A stretch of 64,000 nucleotides of DNA from Actinoallomurus iriomotensis (GTDB taxonomy: Bacteria > Actinomycetota > Actinomycetes > Streptosporangiales > Streptosporangiaceae). The DNA is taken from assembly GCF_030269445.1 (NCBI RefSeq), contig NZ_BSTJ01000009.1, forward strand, positions 186,001 to 250,000, read 5' to 3'. The notes beneath the pieces are model-generated. The model was not told where the DNA came from. It saw only the letters and a program-made list of their open reading frames with translations, and ran no database searches. Within the stretch, counting starts at the first letter, position 1. Each line of letters starts with the position of its first letter. Below, piece after piece: positions 9,896 through 19,211 of the stretch. The translations under genes were made by a program, and so were the position numbers.

Positions 9896-10438
9896 GTGAA
9901 GATCATCGACCGCGTCAAGACGTACATCCAGCAGAAAAAGGGACGCGACCCCCACTCGACCGACTCCCCGCTCGAGGGAGCGACGGCGGAGCCCGAACCG
10001 GCCACGGAAGCGGCCGCGGAGCCGACTACGGAGGCGGCTGCGGAGCCGACTACGGAGGCGGCTGCCGAGCCGGCCACGGAACCGGCTGCCGAGCCGACTA
10101 CGGAGGCGGCTGCGGAGCCGACTACGGAGGCGGCTGCCGAGCCGGCCACGGAAGCGCCCGCGGAGCCGGCCACGGAACCGGCTGCCGAGCCGACTACGGA
10201 GGCGGCTGCGGAGCCGACTGCGGAAGCGGCCGCTGAGCCGACTACGGAAGCGGTCACCGAGCCGGCCGCAGAGCCGGCCGCAGAGCCGGCCGCAGAGCCG
10301 GCCACGGAGGCGGCCACCGAGCCGGCCACCGAATCCACCACGGCGCCGGCGGCGTGCCCGCGCTGCGGCGCGACCGGCGACGCGCCCTGCACGACCCCGT
10401 CCGGCAAGGCCACGAAGACCCACAAGGGACGCGAGTAA
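9896..10438 (+). CDS. Low-complexity Ala/Glu/Pro/Thr repeat protein with C-terminal CxxC...C...H zinc-finger-like tail
   Basis: 180 residues from GTG 9896 (AAGGAG 10 nt upstream); the frame is open to 9782. A short basic head VKIIDRVKTYIQQKKGR is followed by about 120 residues of degenerate AEPTTEAAAEPATE repeats, encoded by near-identical 30-bp DNA units between about 10000 and 10330. The tail CPRCGATGDAPCTTPSGK...HKGR has the spacing of a small Cys/His zinc-binding domain seen in actinobacterial and phage proteins. Acidic, disordered linker plus metal-binding tail; function unknown. Confidence 0.65.
   Translation: MKIIDRVKTYIQQKKGRDPHSTDSPLEGATAEPEPATEAAAEPTTEAAAEPTTEAAAEPATEPAAEPTTEAAAEPTTEAAAEPATEAPAEPATEPAAEPTTEAAAEPTAEAAAEPTTEAVTEPAAEPAAEPAAEPATEAATEPATESTTAPAACPRCGATGDAPCTTPSGKATKTHKGRE
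10012..10330 (+). repeat. Tandem AEP(A/T)TEA-coding repeats
   Basis: Imperfect tandem units of 15 and 30 bp (core gagccgactacggaggcg) repeat across the middle of the gene at 9896. Several are identical at DNA level, so unequal recombination probably changes the number. All frames are open here, which produces spurious long frames on both strands. Confidence 0.85.
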
Positions 10439-10538
10439 TGAGCAGTACCGCTCACGTGGGCAGAGGCCGACGGACCTCGGCGATGAGCGGCGGAAAGTCG
10501 TTGGGCTGACCGCTGATGCGGTTCGGTTCCACGGCACT

Positions 10539-10583
10539 GATCAAGGGTCTTCCCCGCGTACCCGTCGGGGAAGGCCCTTGATC
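10539..10583. terminator. Strong bidirectional terminator hairpin
   Basis: An 18-bp stem with one G-T wobble: GATCAAGGGTCTTCCCCG (10539-10556) and CGGGGAAGGCCCTTGATC (10566-10583), with a 9-nt loop. It lies between the convergent genes ending at 10438 and 10613. Confidence 0.85.
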
Positions 10584-10612
10584 GTCTCTGGGCACCCGTT
10601 CAACGAGCGGGC

Positions 10613-11185
10613 CTAACCCATCGCGATGCCGACGACCACGATGACGACGACCGTGATGAGCAGGCCCAGGATGAATCCGAACGCTTGGGGCGTCAGCCGG
10701 TTCCACCACCGCTTCGGCGGCTCGAACCGTGCGGCCGGGTCCGTGTTCGACTTCCACCAGTCGACGACCTGCCGGAAATCCACGTCGAAATCGGGGTCGG
10801 GGTACTGGGTGCTGTGCTGGAGCGCGGGCAGTGAGCGCCGCCGCCCGTTCGCCAGGGTGATGCGAGCCGAGCGCGACGTCCCGTACTGGGTCTTGGTCTC
10901 GCGTACGTCGACCCACCGGATCTCCTGCCAGGAGTAGGTGCGACCACGACCGACGCCCCAGCTGATGGTCACTCCGGCCGCCCCGACCGTGGTCCAGCTC
11001 CGGCGCGCCAGGGAGATGCCGAGACCGACGAGTGCGGCCGTCCCGGCCAGCAGGCAGCAGAAGCCCACGGGGCCGAGTCGAATGAAGGCGAAGACTCCTT
11101 CGACGACCAACAAGAGACCCACCCCCCCGAAGTGCAGCGAGGACAGGCGGTAGCGGTCTTTCCCCCGGAAGCTCAGCTCGTTCAC
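10613..11185 (-). CDS. Hypothetical PH-like membrane protein
   Basis: 190 residues from the GTG at about 11185 (peptide VNELSFRGKDRYRLS); the frame extends to 11296, but that part overlaps the likely promoter region. Two adjacent N-terminal membrane helices (FGGVGLLLVVEGVFAFI and FCCLLAGTAALVGLGISLA) precede a beta-rich domain (VTISWGVGRGRTYSWQEI) like the bacterial PH domain, and a last helix FGFILGLLITVVVIVVVGIA ends the protein. Unknown function. The small gene at 11306 is divergent. Confidence 0.7.
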   Translation of the reverse strand: MNELSFRGKDRYRLSSLHFGGVGLLLVVEGVFAFIRLGPVGFCCLLAGTAALVGLGISLARRSWTTVGAAGVTISWGVGRGRTYSWQEIRWVDVRETKTQYGTSRSARITLANGRRRSLPALQHSTQYPDPDFDVDFRQVVDWWKSNTDPAARFEPPKRWWNRLTPQAFGFILGLLITVVVIVVVGIAMG

Positions 11186-11305
11186 GGACTGCAAGCTACC
11201 TCTCCGGCCCTCGAACGGATGAGCTGGGGCTTTGGGTAGCCGCCGTCTGCGAGTGCCGCCGTACCTTTCGTGGACATCGGTCGTGCGGCGGCTCATACTG
11301 CACCC

Positions 11306-11524
11306 ATGTTCTGGTGGGCGCCTGTGCTGGGGCTGTTGGCGATCGTGCTGGTCATGGGGTTCGTCTCAGACCGGCGCAACCGGCGCAGGGGGGCGAGGCT
11401 CGCCGACTGGCGCAGCACCTGGGGGGCGATCCGTGAGAGCCGCCGTGACCTGCGCGCCTACAACCGGATGAAGAACGTTCACGGGCCCGGAACCGACTGG
11501 ATGGACCACCGCCGAAACCGTTGA
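11306..11524 (+). CDS. Small single-pass membrane protein
   Basis: 72 residues from ATG 11306. One N-terminal helix (FWWAPVLGLLAIVLVMGFV) is followed by a strongly basic cytoplasmic tail (SDRRNRRRGARL and further Arg). No family recognised. Confidence 0.55.
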   Translation: MFWWAPVLGLLAIVLVMGFVSDRRNRRRGARLADWRSTWGAIRESRRDLRAYNRMKNVHGPGTDWMDHRRNR

Positions 11525-11611
11525 GGCGCCGCACGGCACTCCCGGCCCATCGTCGATGGATCGGGATAAGGTTTTCCTGCCCAGATGCCCGATCAGAGTC
11601 CCGGGGCAGTC

Positions 11612-11627
11612 GTTAAAACGCTTTACC
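11612..11627. promoter_or_regulatory. LacI-type operator candidate upstream of the rhamnosidase
   Basis: GTTAAAACGCTTTACC is a near-palindrome with the TAAA..CG..TTTA form and central CG typical of LacI-family sites (core 614-625). It lies 75-90 bp upstream of the glycoside hydrolase start. No LacI gene is present in the window. Confidence 0.55.
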
Positions 11628-11701
11628 CAGCCCTGGTCGCGAGCTGAGAGCACCGCATGGCACCGGCAGGCGCTGAGACAGGTCGGATGGTCAGGAAGAT
11701 C

Positions 11702-14692
11702 ATGAAAAGTTCCCCAGGGCGATCCGGCTCCCGGCGTCGCGTCACCGCGATGGTGCTGGCCGCCGCGTTGGCGCTGCCCGCGGCCGTCACGGCCCCCGGC
11801 TCGGCGCAGGCATCACCGAAGCAGGATTACGGGTCGGCCACCGGCCTGGCACGTCGCTTCGCGAATCCCCCGGTCCAGGATCGGCCCTTCTACCGCTACT
11901 GGCATCCGGGCGGCCGGATGGACCTCGACACGCTGAAGGCCGACTTCACCGCGATGCGGGAGGGCGGCGCCGGAGGCGTCGAGCTGTCGAACTTCGTCCG
12001 GAACAACTCGGTCGCGCCGATCAACGACTACGACCCCGCCACCCAGGGCTTCGGCACGGACGCGTGGCGTGAGCGGTTCTCCGACGCCTACGCGATCGGC
12101 AAGAGCGCCGGGCTGCAGGTCGACACCACGTACACCTCGAAATGGTCGGCGAACCTCGCCTCCGTGTCGCCGGACGGGCCGGGCTCGGAGAAGGAGCTCA
12201 CGCTGGCGACCGCGTGGCTCGCCGCAGGGCAGGAGTACGCCGGACGGGTGCCTCAGCCGACGCTTCCCGACGGCGTCCACAAGGCCGACCTGGTCGCGCT
12301 CCGGGCCTACCCCTGCTCGTCGAAGTGCGACGACAAGGTACCGGTGCTCGACCCGTCGGGTTCGGTGAACCTCAAGGACCGGGTGAGCGGCGACGAGCGG
12401 CTTCGCTGGAAGGCTCCCGACGGCCGATGGGTGCTCGTCGCCTCCTGGACGCACGGCACCGGTCAGCTCGTCGAGGGCGCGGAGACCCCCGGCACGTCGT
12501 ACCTCGTCGACCACTTCAGCCGCGCCGGCGTCGACGCGGTCGAGGGCTTCTGGAACGAGCACCTGCTCACCAAGGAGGTACGCCAGCGGCTGAAGGCGAG
12601 TGGCGGATCGCTCTTCTTCGACTCCCTGGAGCTGAACCCGGGCGGGGAGCCGCTGCGGAACTGGACCGCGGACTTCCTGAAGGAGTTCCGGAAGCGCCGT
12701 GGCTATGACGTCGAGCCGTACATCCCCACGCTCGCCGTCAGCGACCCGCAGTTCGAGCTGCCGGGTTCGCTGGCCGAACGCGTCCGTGAGGACTACCGCC
12801 AGACGCTGAACGACCTCTTCCGCGACGACCACCTTCTGCCGTTGCGTACGTGGGCGCACAGCCTCGGCCTGACGCTGCGCGGCCAGCCGTACAGCTCCTG
12901 GGGGCCGACGTTCGTCGACCCGATGGAGGCCTCGTCCCTGCTGGACATCCCGGAGGGCGAGGACCGCTCGTTCAACGCCGGGGCCAGTCAGGGCCTCATC
13001 GAGACGCAGGGGGCGGACGCGTGGCGGAGCATGGCGACGGCCGCCCAGCTCAGCGGCCGGCCACTGGTCTCCGACGAATGCTGCGCGTCATTCGGACGCG
13101 CCTACCGGGTCACCCGGCAGAAGCTGCTCTCCCACGTGAACGAGAACTTCTCGGCCGGCGTCAACAACGTGGTCTGGCACGGCTGGTCGCACGACGCCCC
13201 CGGTACCGCGGTGACGTGGCCGGGCTGGGCGGCGTTCGGCAACACCGGCGTCGATGACGCGTACGGTCCGCAGAACCCGACCTGGGCGGACGACCGGCGG
13301 ATCAACGACTACGTCGCGCGCCTCCAGACGGCGTTGCGTACGGGCCGGCAGCTGACCGACATCGCCATCTACCACCAGAAGGCGGGGCACAGCTCGGAGG
13401 GCACGGTCGGTGAGCGTTACTTCACCAGCTCCGCCCTCGAGCAGCTCGGCTTCACCTACGGGTTCGTGAACACCACCCTGCTGGCCGGGCACCAGATGTC
13501 CGTGGCGAACCGGACGCTCGCACCGCGGGGGCCGGGTTTCCACGCCTTCGTGGTGGACCGGGAGAGCGCCATGGACCTCGCGTCCGCCCGGCGCATCGTG
13601 ACCATGGCACGACAGGGGCTGCCGGTCGTCGTGGTGGGCGACGCACCGCAGCGCGCGCTCGGTGACCACCCTGGTGACGACGCCGCGGTCCGTGCCGCCT
13701 TCGAGCGGCTGCACCGGTTCGGCACCGTCCGCTGGGTCGCGGCCGAGGACGACGTCCCGCAGGCCCTCGCCGCGCTCGGCGTCCAGCCGCGTGCCGCCTT
13801 CGCGTCGCCGTCGTCCCTGGTGGGCGTCCAGCGCAGCGGACAGGACGTGAACGTCTACTACTGGTACAACGCCTCGGACAAGCAGGCGAAGGCGACCGTG
13901 TCGGTGGCCGTACGGGGCATCCCGTACCAGCTGGACCCGTGGACCGGTCGTACGGAGCCGGTCGCGTCGTACGCGGTGAAGGGCGACCACACCGTGGTGA
14001 ACCTGGACGTCGCCCCCGGCGACATCGCCCTGGTGGCGGTGAGCGACAAGCCGCCGGCCGGCACCCGGCCGCCGTCGACCCACGTGGTGAGTACGACCGC
14101 CGGCCAGGTCGTCCTCGACGGTGGGACGCCACTGCTGCGGGCCACCGAGAACGGCCGGCAGACCACCGTGCTGTCGGACGGCCGCCAGGTCGTCACCGAC
14201 GTACGGGACGTGCCCACGGCACAGTCCCCGACCCAGTGGCGGCTGAGCGTGGCGTCGTGGCACCAGGGCTCCGGTCCCCGGCAGACCCAGATCACACAAC
14301 TGCCCGAGCAGCAGGTGACCGCGGCCTCGGACACCGGCCTGCTACCGGCCTGGAGCACGCTGCCCGGCATGCAGAGCGTCTCCGGCGTGGGCACCTACCG
14401 GACCACCTTCGACGTGGATCTCGGTGAGCGCGCCGGGGCCTATCTGGACCTCGGGCAGGTCACCACGACGTACCGGGTGGCGGTCAACGGGCGGTCACTG
14501 CCCCCGGCCGACCAGCTCGCCGGCGCCCGGATCGACATCGGCCCGTACCTGCGCTCCGGACGCAACGAGGTGGTGGTCACCGTCGCCTCGATGCTCGGCA
14601 ACGCCATCGCCGGGAAGACGGTCAACTCCTACGGCCTGGTCGGCCCCGTCAGGCTCATTCCCTACGTGGACGTACCTCTGTCAGCCCGGTGA
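11702..14692 (+). CDS. Secreted glycoside hydrolase, alpha-L-rhamnosidase GH106-like
   Basis: 996 residues from ATG 11702 (AGGAAG just upstream; ATG 11657 and 11687 are in frame). Signal peptide: Arg-rich n-region, VTAMVLAAALALPAAVTAPG, cleavage after SAQA. The mature part opens with FANPPVQDRPFYRYWHPGG, LKADFTAMREGGAGGVELSN, a hallmark of GH106 and related enzymes. The catalytic TIM-barrel-like half extends to about 550, followed by a Rossmann-like segment (GLPVVVVGDAPQ) and C-terminal beta-sandwich/jelly-roll domains (YLDLGQVTTTYRVAVNGR). Likely removes rhamnose from plant or pectic polymers outside the cell. Its end overlaps the convergent response-regulator gene by 12 bp. Confidence 0.85.
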   Translation: MKSSPGRSGSRRRVTAMVLAAALALPAAVTAPGSAQASPKQDYGSATGLARRFANPPVQDRPFYRYWHPGGRMDLDTLKADFTAMREGGAGGVELSNFVRNNSVAPINDYDPATQGFGTDAWRERFSDAYAIGKSAGLQVDTTYTSKWSANLASVSPDGPGSEKELTLATAWLAAGQEYAGRVPQPTLPDGVHKADLVALRAYPCSSKCDDKVPVLDPSGSVNLKDRVSGDERLRWKAPDGRWVLVASWTHGTGQLVEGAETPGTSYLVDHFSRAGVDAVEGFWNEHLLTKEVRQRLKASGGSLFFDSLELNPGGEPLRNWTADFLKEFRKRRGYDVEPYIPTLAVSDPQFELPGSLAERVREDYRQTLNDLFRDDHLLPLRTWAHSLGLTLRGQPYSSWGPTFVDPMEASSLLDIPEGEDRSFNAGASQGLIETQGADAWRSMATAAQLSGRPLVSDECCASFGRAYRVTRQKLLSHVNENFSAGVNNVVWHGWSHDAPGTAVTWPGWAAFGNTGVDDAYGPQNPTWADDRRINDYVARLQTALRTGRQLTDIAIYHQKAGHSSEGTVGERYFTSSALEQLGFTYGFVNTTLLAGHQMSVANRTLAPRGPGFHAFVVDRESAMDLASARRIVTMARQGLPVVVVGDAPQRALGDHPGDDAAVRAAFERLHRFGTVRWVAAEDDVPQALAALGVQPRAAFASPSSLVGVQRSGQDVNVYYWYNASDKQAKATVSVAVRGIPYQLDPWTGRTEPVASYAVKGDHTVVNLDVAPGDIALVAVSDKPPAGTRPPSTHVVSTTAGQVVLDGGTPLLRATENGRQTTVLSDGRQVVTDVRDVPTAQSPTQWRLSVASWHQGSGPRQTQITQLPEQQVTAASDTGLLPAWSTLPGMQSVSGVGTYRTTFDVDLGERAGAYLDLGQVTTTYRVAVNGRSLPPADQLAGARIDIGPYLRSGRNEVVVTVASMLGNAIAGKTVNSYGLVGPVRLIPYVDVPLSAR

Positions 14693-15346
14693 GCGGGCGC
14701 TGACGAGGCCGGACTGGTAGGCGAAGACCACGAGCTGGGCGCGGTCGCGGGCGCCCAGCTTGGTCATCGCCCGGCTGATGTGGGTCTTGGCGGTGGTGGG
14801 GCTGAGCACCATCGACGCGGCGATCTCGTCGTTGCTCAGGCCGTGCGCGGCCAGGGCCACCACCTCGCGTTCGCGGTTGGTGAGGGCCTCCAGGCCCGCC
14901 GTGCCGAGGGCGTCCGGCGGGCGGGCGACGAACTCGGTGATCAGCTGCCGGGTGACCGCGGGGGACAGGAGCGCGTCGCCGCGCATCACCACCCGCAGCG
15001 CCTGGAGCAGGTCGGCCGGCTCGGTGTCCTTCAGCAGGAACCCGCTGGCCCCGGCGCGCAGCGCCCGGAAGACGTACTCGTCCAGCCCGTAGTTGGTGAG
15101 GATGACGACGCGGACGGCGGCCAGTTCCTCATCGCCCGCGATCTGCCGGGTCGCCTCGATCCCGTCCAGCACGGGCATCTGGATGTCCAGCAGGACGATG
15201 TCCGGCCGGTGCTCCCTCGCCAGCGCCACCGCCTGCCGGCCGTCGGCGGCCTCACCGGCCACCTCGATGCCGTCCTCGGACTCCAGCAGCATCCGGATGC
15301 CGTTGCGGATGAGCGCCTGGTCGTCGGCGAGCAGAACCCGGATCAC
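14681..15346 (-). CDS. LuxR/NarL family response regulator
   Basis: 221 residues from GTG 15346, overlapping the kinase stop as GTGA; the frame is open to 15400. Receiver: VLLADDQALIRNGI, phospho-Asp in IVLLDIQMPVLDG, Thr in VVILTNYG and Lys in FLLKDTEP. HTH: LTNREREVVALAAHGLSNDEIAAS. Partner of the kinase encoded immediately upstream. Confidence 0.92.
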   Translation of the reverse strand: MIRVLLADDQALIRNGIRMLLESEDGIEVAGEAADGRQAVALAREHRPDIVLLDIQMPVLDGIEATRQIAGDEELAAVRVVILTNYGLDEYVFRALRAGASGFLLKDTEPADLLQALRVVMRGDALLSPAVTRQLITEFVARPPDALGTAGLEALTNREREVVALAAHGLSNDEIAASMVLSPTTAKTHISRAMTKLGARDRAQLVVFAYQSGLVSARSPG

Positions 15347-16146
15347 GCGGGCACCCGCGCCGGAAGCTCGGCCCGTACCCGGAAGCCGCCCTGCTCGCAC
15401 GGCCCGGCGTCGAGCCGGCCGCCGAGAGCGGTGACCCGTTCGCGCATGCCGATCAGCCCGAGCCCCCGGGCGGACGCCGGCTCAGGCTCGACGGCCGGGC
15501 CGGCGTCGTCCGCGCCGGCGGCGTCCGGGGCGTTGTTGTCGATCTGCACGGTCAGCGTGTCCCGCCCGTACCGGAGCCGCACCGACGCGCACGCGGCGCC
15601 GGCGTGGCGGGAGACGTTGGTGAGCGCCTCCTGGACGATCCGGTAGGCGGCCTGGTCCACATCCGGCGGCAGCCGTCGCTCGGTCCCGGTCACCGTCACC
15701 TCCACCGTCAGCCCGGCCGCCTGCGCGCGGGCGACCAGACCGGCGAGCTGGCCGAGGCCGCTTCCGCCGTCGGGGTCGCCGTTGCGCAGCACGCTGAGCG
15801 TGGCGCGCAGCTCGCGGGCGGCGTCGGCGCTCGCCTCCGCGATCGCCTGCAGCGCGGGCGGGACGTCCTCGCCGCGCTTGCGGGCCAGGTGGGCGGCCAC
15901 GCCCGCCTGCACCCGGATCACGGAGATGCTGTGGGTCAGGGAGTCGTGCAGCTCGCGGGCGATGCGCAGGCGTTCTTCCACCGCCCGTCGCCGCGCGACC
16001 TCGTCGCGGGTTCGCTCCGCCTCTTCGGCGCGCTGCTCGACCTCGCGCAGGTGCAGGTGCCACATGCGGAACGCCACGGCGGTGACGCCCGCGGAGATGA
16101 GCCAGCCGGCGCCGTAGAGCCGGCGCCGGCCACGATCCGTGCGCAT
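15343..16146 (-). CDS. Sensor histidine kinase, short HisKA_3 type
   Basis: 267 residues. A single N-terminal hydrophobic segment (GAGWLISAGVTAVAFRMWHL) with no real sensor domain, coiled coil, then RIARELHDSLTHS with the phosphoacceptor His near residue 67, N-box VQEALTNVSRHA and GLIGMRERVTALGG. The minimal sensor suggests a partner protein or membrane-state sensing. Divergent from the oxidoreductase/exporter pair at 16336, the likely regulon. Confidence 0.88.
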   Translation of the reverse strand: MRTDRGRRRLYGAGWLISAGVTAVAFRMWHLHLREVEQRAEEAERTRDEVARRRAVEERLRIARELHDSLTHSISVIRVQAGVAAHLARKRGEDVPPALQAIAEASADAARELRATLSVLRNGDPDGGSGLGQLAGLVARAQAAGLTVEVTVTGTERRLPPDVDQAAYRIVQEALTNVSRHAGAACASVRLRYGRDTLTVQIDNNAPDAAGADDAGPAVEPEPASARGLGLIGMRERVTALGGRLDAGPCEQGGFRVRAELPARVPA

Positions 16147-16335
16147 GCTCCGAGCCTACGTGCCCGGTCCCCCGCCGCATCCTCCCCGGGAAGGCATTCC
16201 GGCCTACTCCCGGCGCAGTACCGCCGCTCCTCTCCCGGGAGCACCGGCACGGTCCGTACGGTCCGCTCTGACCAGGCAGGAAAGACGTCCTGTGCACGAC
16301 GACGCGCACCCCCGCGCCTCGGCACCATCGCCGAC

Positions 16336-17676
16336 ATGAAACAGGCATCACGTTCCAAGACCCGGCTGCCCGGCGAGGTGTTCGCGCCCGGCGCCGAAGG
16401 TTACGCCGAAGCCGCGGCCACCGTGTTCGCGGCGGGCACGCCCGACCTGGTGGTCCGCCCGCGCGACGCGGACGGCGTGGCCGCCGCCGTGCGCCACGCC
16501 ACCACCGCCGGGCTGGCCGTCACCGTACGGTCCGGCGGGCACAGCATGGCCGGGCTCAGCACCCACACCGACGGCATGGTCATCGACCTGCGGAACCTGC
16601 GCGGCGTCGAGGTCCTGAACCGGGAACGTCGCCGGGTCCGCATCGGAGCCGGTGCGACCTGGGGCGCGGTGGCCGCCGAGCTGGCGTGGTACGGGCTGGG
16701 CCTGACCGCGGGCGACACCCGCGAGGTCGGGGTGGGCGGGCTCACCCTCGGCGGCGGGATGGGCTGGCTGGTGCGCCGCTACGGGCTGGCCATCGACAAC
16801 CTGGTCGCCGCGGACCTGGTCACCGCGGACGGAGAGCCGATCCACGTTGACGCCGAACAGCACGGGGACCTGTTCTGGGCGCTGCGCGGAGGCGGCGGCA
16901 ACTTCGGCGTGGTGACGTCCTTCGAGTTCATCGCCCAGCCGGTCACCACGGTGCACTTCGGGACGATCGGCTATGAGGCGACCGACCCGGCGCGGCTCGT
17001 CGCCGGCTGGCGGGAACTCGCCGGGGCGAGCGACGAGGACCTGACCACCATCCTCAACCTGCTGCCGTCGCCGCCCGGAGGACCCGCCGGACCGTACACC
17101 GCCATGCTGCAGTGCTGCTACGGCGGCTCCGACCCCGACGCCGCCGCGGCGGCGCTGCGCCCGTTCCGCGCGCTCGCCCCGGTGAGCGCGGACACCGTAC
17201 GCGAGACGCCGTACGCCGACATTCTGGAGGACTGTCCCACCCTGCCGCCCGGGGCCCGGATGGAGATCCGCAACGCCCTCGTGCCGGCCCTGGACGACGC
17301 GATGACCGGGGCGATCGCGGACCTGCTCGCCGACGGCGCGGCGATCGCGCTGCGCGGACTGGGCGGCGCGGTCGCCCGCGTCGCGCCGGACGCCACCGCC
17401 TACGCCCACCGCGACGCGGAGGCGATGGTCGTGGCCGGCACGATGCTGCCGCCCGGCGCGTCACCGGAACTCGCCGCCGCGACGCTCGCCCGCTGGTCCC
17501 CGGTCGCGGCCCGGAGCCGCGGCGCGTACGTCAACTTCCTCGGCACCGCGACCGACGACGACGTCGCGAGCGTCTACCCGTCGGCCACCTACCGGCGGCT
17601 GGCCGAGGTCAAGCGCCGGTACGACCCCGCGAACGTGTTCCGCCGTACCCACAACGTCCCTCCCGCCCGCGGTTGA
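16336..17676 (+). CDS. FAD-binding oxidoreductase, berberine-bridge-enzyme type
   Basis: 446 residues from ATG 16336; upstream in-frame codons belong to antisense kinase sequence. PCMH-type FAD domain: VRPRDADGVAAAV, VRSGGHSMAG (His is the expected 8-alpha-flavin attachment site) and GGGMGWLVRRYGLAIDNL, GGGGNFGVVTSFEF. The C-terminal BBE segment is YVNFLGTATDDDVASVYPSATYRRLAEVKRRYDPANVF. No Cys lies at the second flavin-attachment site (GDTREVGVGGL), so single covalent linkage is expected. Oxidises an alcohol or amine of a secondary metabolite or sugar; it is followed after 35 bp by an exporter. Confidence 0.88.
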   Translation: MKQASRSKTRLPGEVFAPGAEGYAEAAATVFAAGTPDLVVRPRDADGVAAAVRHATTAGLAVTVRSGGHSMAGLSTHTDGMVIDLRNLRGVEVLNRERRRVRIGAGATWGAVAAELAWYGLGLTAGDTREVGVGGLTLGGGMGWLVRRYGLAIDNLVAADLVTADGEPIHVDAEQHGDLFWALRGGGGNFGVVTSFEFIAQPVTTVHFGTIGYEATDPARLVAGWRELAGASDEDLTTILNLLPSPPGGPAGPYTAMLQCCYGGSDPDAAAAALRPFRALAPVSADTVRETPYADILEDCPTLPPGARMEIRNALVPALDDAMTGAIADLLADGAAIALRGLGGAVARVAPDATAYAHRDAEAMVVAGTMLPPGASPELAAATLARWSPVAARSRGAYVNFLGTATDDDVASVYPSATYRRLAEVKRRYDPANVFRRTHNVPPARG

Positions 17677-17711
17677 CGCCGCCCGGACCTCGGACAGGAA
17701 GAGAAACCCTC

Positions 17712-19187
17712 ATGTCGGAAACTCGCACGGCGGCCCCGCCCTCCGCTCCGTACGCAGGCGACGCCGCGAAGGCCGCCGTCCGCCCCCGGCAGGGCCTCGC
17801 GCTGCTGGTCATCGCCACCGCCCAGCTGATGGTGGTGCTCGACGCGACCATCACGAACGTCGCACTGCCCCGCATCCAGGACGCACTGCATTTCTCCGGG
17901 GCGAACCTGTCATGGGTGGTCAACGCCTACGCGCTGGCGTTCGGCGGGCTGCTACTACTCGGCGGCCGGGCCGGTGACCTGCTGGGCCGCCGCCGGATGT
18001 TCGTCGTCGGCCTGCTGGTGTTCTCCGCCGCGTCGCTGGTCGGGGGGTTCGCCACCACCCAGGCCTGGCTGCTGGCGGCCCGCGCGGTGCAGGGCGCCGG
18101 CGGTGCGATCGTCGCGCCGGCCGCCCTGTCGCTGATCGTCACCACCTTCCCGGAAGGGCGGCCGCGCGCCCGGGCCATGGGCGTGTACTCCGCGATGAGC
18201 GTGGCGGGCGGCGCGATCGGGCTGGTGGCCGGCGGGCTGCTGGTCGACTACGCGTCCTGGCGGTGGGTGCTGTTCGTCAACGTGCCGGTCGGGCTCGCCG
18301 CGGCCCTGCTGGCTCCCCTCGTGCTGGCCGGGGCACCGCGGCTGGCCGGCCGTCTCGACATCCCGGGGGCGCTGACCGGGACGGCCGGGGTCGCCGCGCT
18401 CGTCTACGGCCTGTCCGCCGCGGCGACCGGCCCGGACGGCGCGTCCCACTGGGGCGACGCCAAGGTGGTCGTCACGCTGACGGCCGGCATGGTGCTGCTC
18501 GCCGCGTTCGGCCTCATCGAGGCGCGGAGCCGGCACGCGCTGCTGCCCGGCCGGCTGCTGCGCGACCGCGGCCGGCTCGGGGCGAACCTCGTCATGGCCG
18601 GCCTGGGCACCGTGCTGTTCGGCGCGTTCTTCTTCCTCATCCTGTTCGTGCAGGAGATCTGGGGCTACTCCGCCATCCGGGCCGGGGTGGCGTTCCTGCC
18701 GCTGACCGTCGCGGTGCTGGCCGGTTCCGCGGTCGCCTCCGCGCTGCTTCCACGGGTCGGCGCCCGCCCGCTGCTGCTGGTCGGCTGCGCCGCCTGCGCG
18801 GGCGGCCTGTACTGGCTGTCACTGTTGACCGAGCACGCCGGGTATGTGGGCGGCCTGCTCGCCCCCACCCTGGTCACCGGCGCCGGGCTGGGCCTGCTGT
18901 TCGTGCCGCTGCCGCTGGTGGCGCTGGCGGGCGTCGCCGAGTCCGACTCCGGGGTGGCCTCCAGCCTGCTCAACGCCGGCCGGCAGGTCGGCGGCGCGGT
19001 CGGGCTCGCCGTACTGAGCACCGTCGCCTGGACGGGCGCCGCCCACGCTCACGGCGCCTACCGGCACGCACTGGTCGTCGGCTTCGACCGGGCCTTCGCC
19101 GTCGCCGCCGGGATCTCGGTGGCCACGTTCTTCGTCACGCTCGCCCTGATCCGGGTCCGCCGCACCGGCGCGCAGCCCGCGCGGTGA
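17712..19187 (+). CDS. MFS drug exporter, DHA2 (14-TM, EmrB/QacA) family
   Basis: 491 residues from ATG 17712 (GGAAGAG upstream). Motifs: helix 1 VVLDATITNVALPRIQ (motif D1), RAGDLLGRRRMF-like motif A (GGRAGDLLGRRRMFVVG), and motif C region GGAIGLVAGGLLVDYASWRW. Fourteen hydrophobic helices are countable. Same operon as the flavoenzyme, and divergent from a two-component system, so a toxin- or metabolite-responsive export cassette is likely. Confidence 0.9.
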   Translation: MSETRTAAPPSAPYAGDAAKAAVRPRQGLALLVIATAQLMVVLDATITNVALPRIQDALHFSGANLSWVVNAYALAFGGLLLLGGRAGDLLGRRRMFVVGLLVFSAASLVGGFATTQAWLLAARAVQGAGGAIVAPAALSLIVTTFPEGRPRARAMGVYSAMSVAGGAIGLVAGGLLVDYASWRWVLFVNVPVGLAAALLAPLVLAGAPRLAGRLDIPGALTGTAGVAALVYGLSAAATGPDGASHWGDAKVVVTLTAGMVLLAAFGLIEARSRHALLPGRLLRDRGRLGANLVMAGLGTVLFGAFFFLILFVQEIWGYSAIRAGVAFLPLTVAVLAGSAVASALLPRVGARPLLLVGCAACAGGLYWLSLLTEHAGYVGGLLAPTLVTGAGLGLLFVPLPLVALAGVAESDSGVASSLLNAGRQVGGAVGLAVLSTVAWTGAAHAHGAYRHALVVGFDRAFAVAAGISVATFFVTLALIRVRRTGAQPAR

Positions 19188-19211
19188 CATGCGTGGCCGG
19201 CCGCGGGGGCA

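Noticed and set aside
10012-10330. Possible CRISPR-like array
   Set aside because: Repeats are contiguous without unique spacers and keep a coding frame.
9772-10455. Long open frames on the minus strand and a Gly/Cys-rich plus-strand frame across the repeat region
   Set aside because: All are read from the same tandem repeats as the AEPTE protein; only the frame with a ribosome site and a Cys/His tail looks real.
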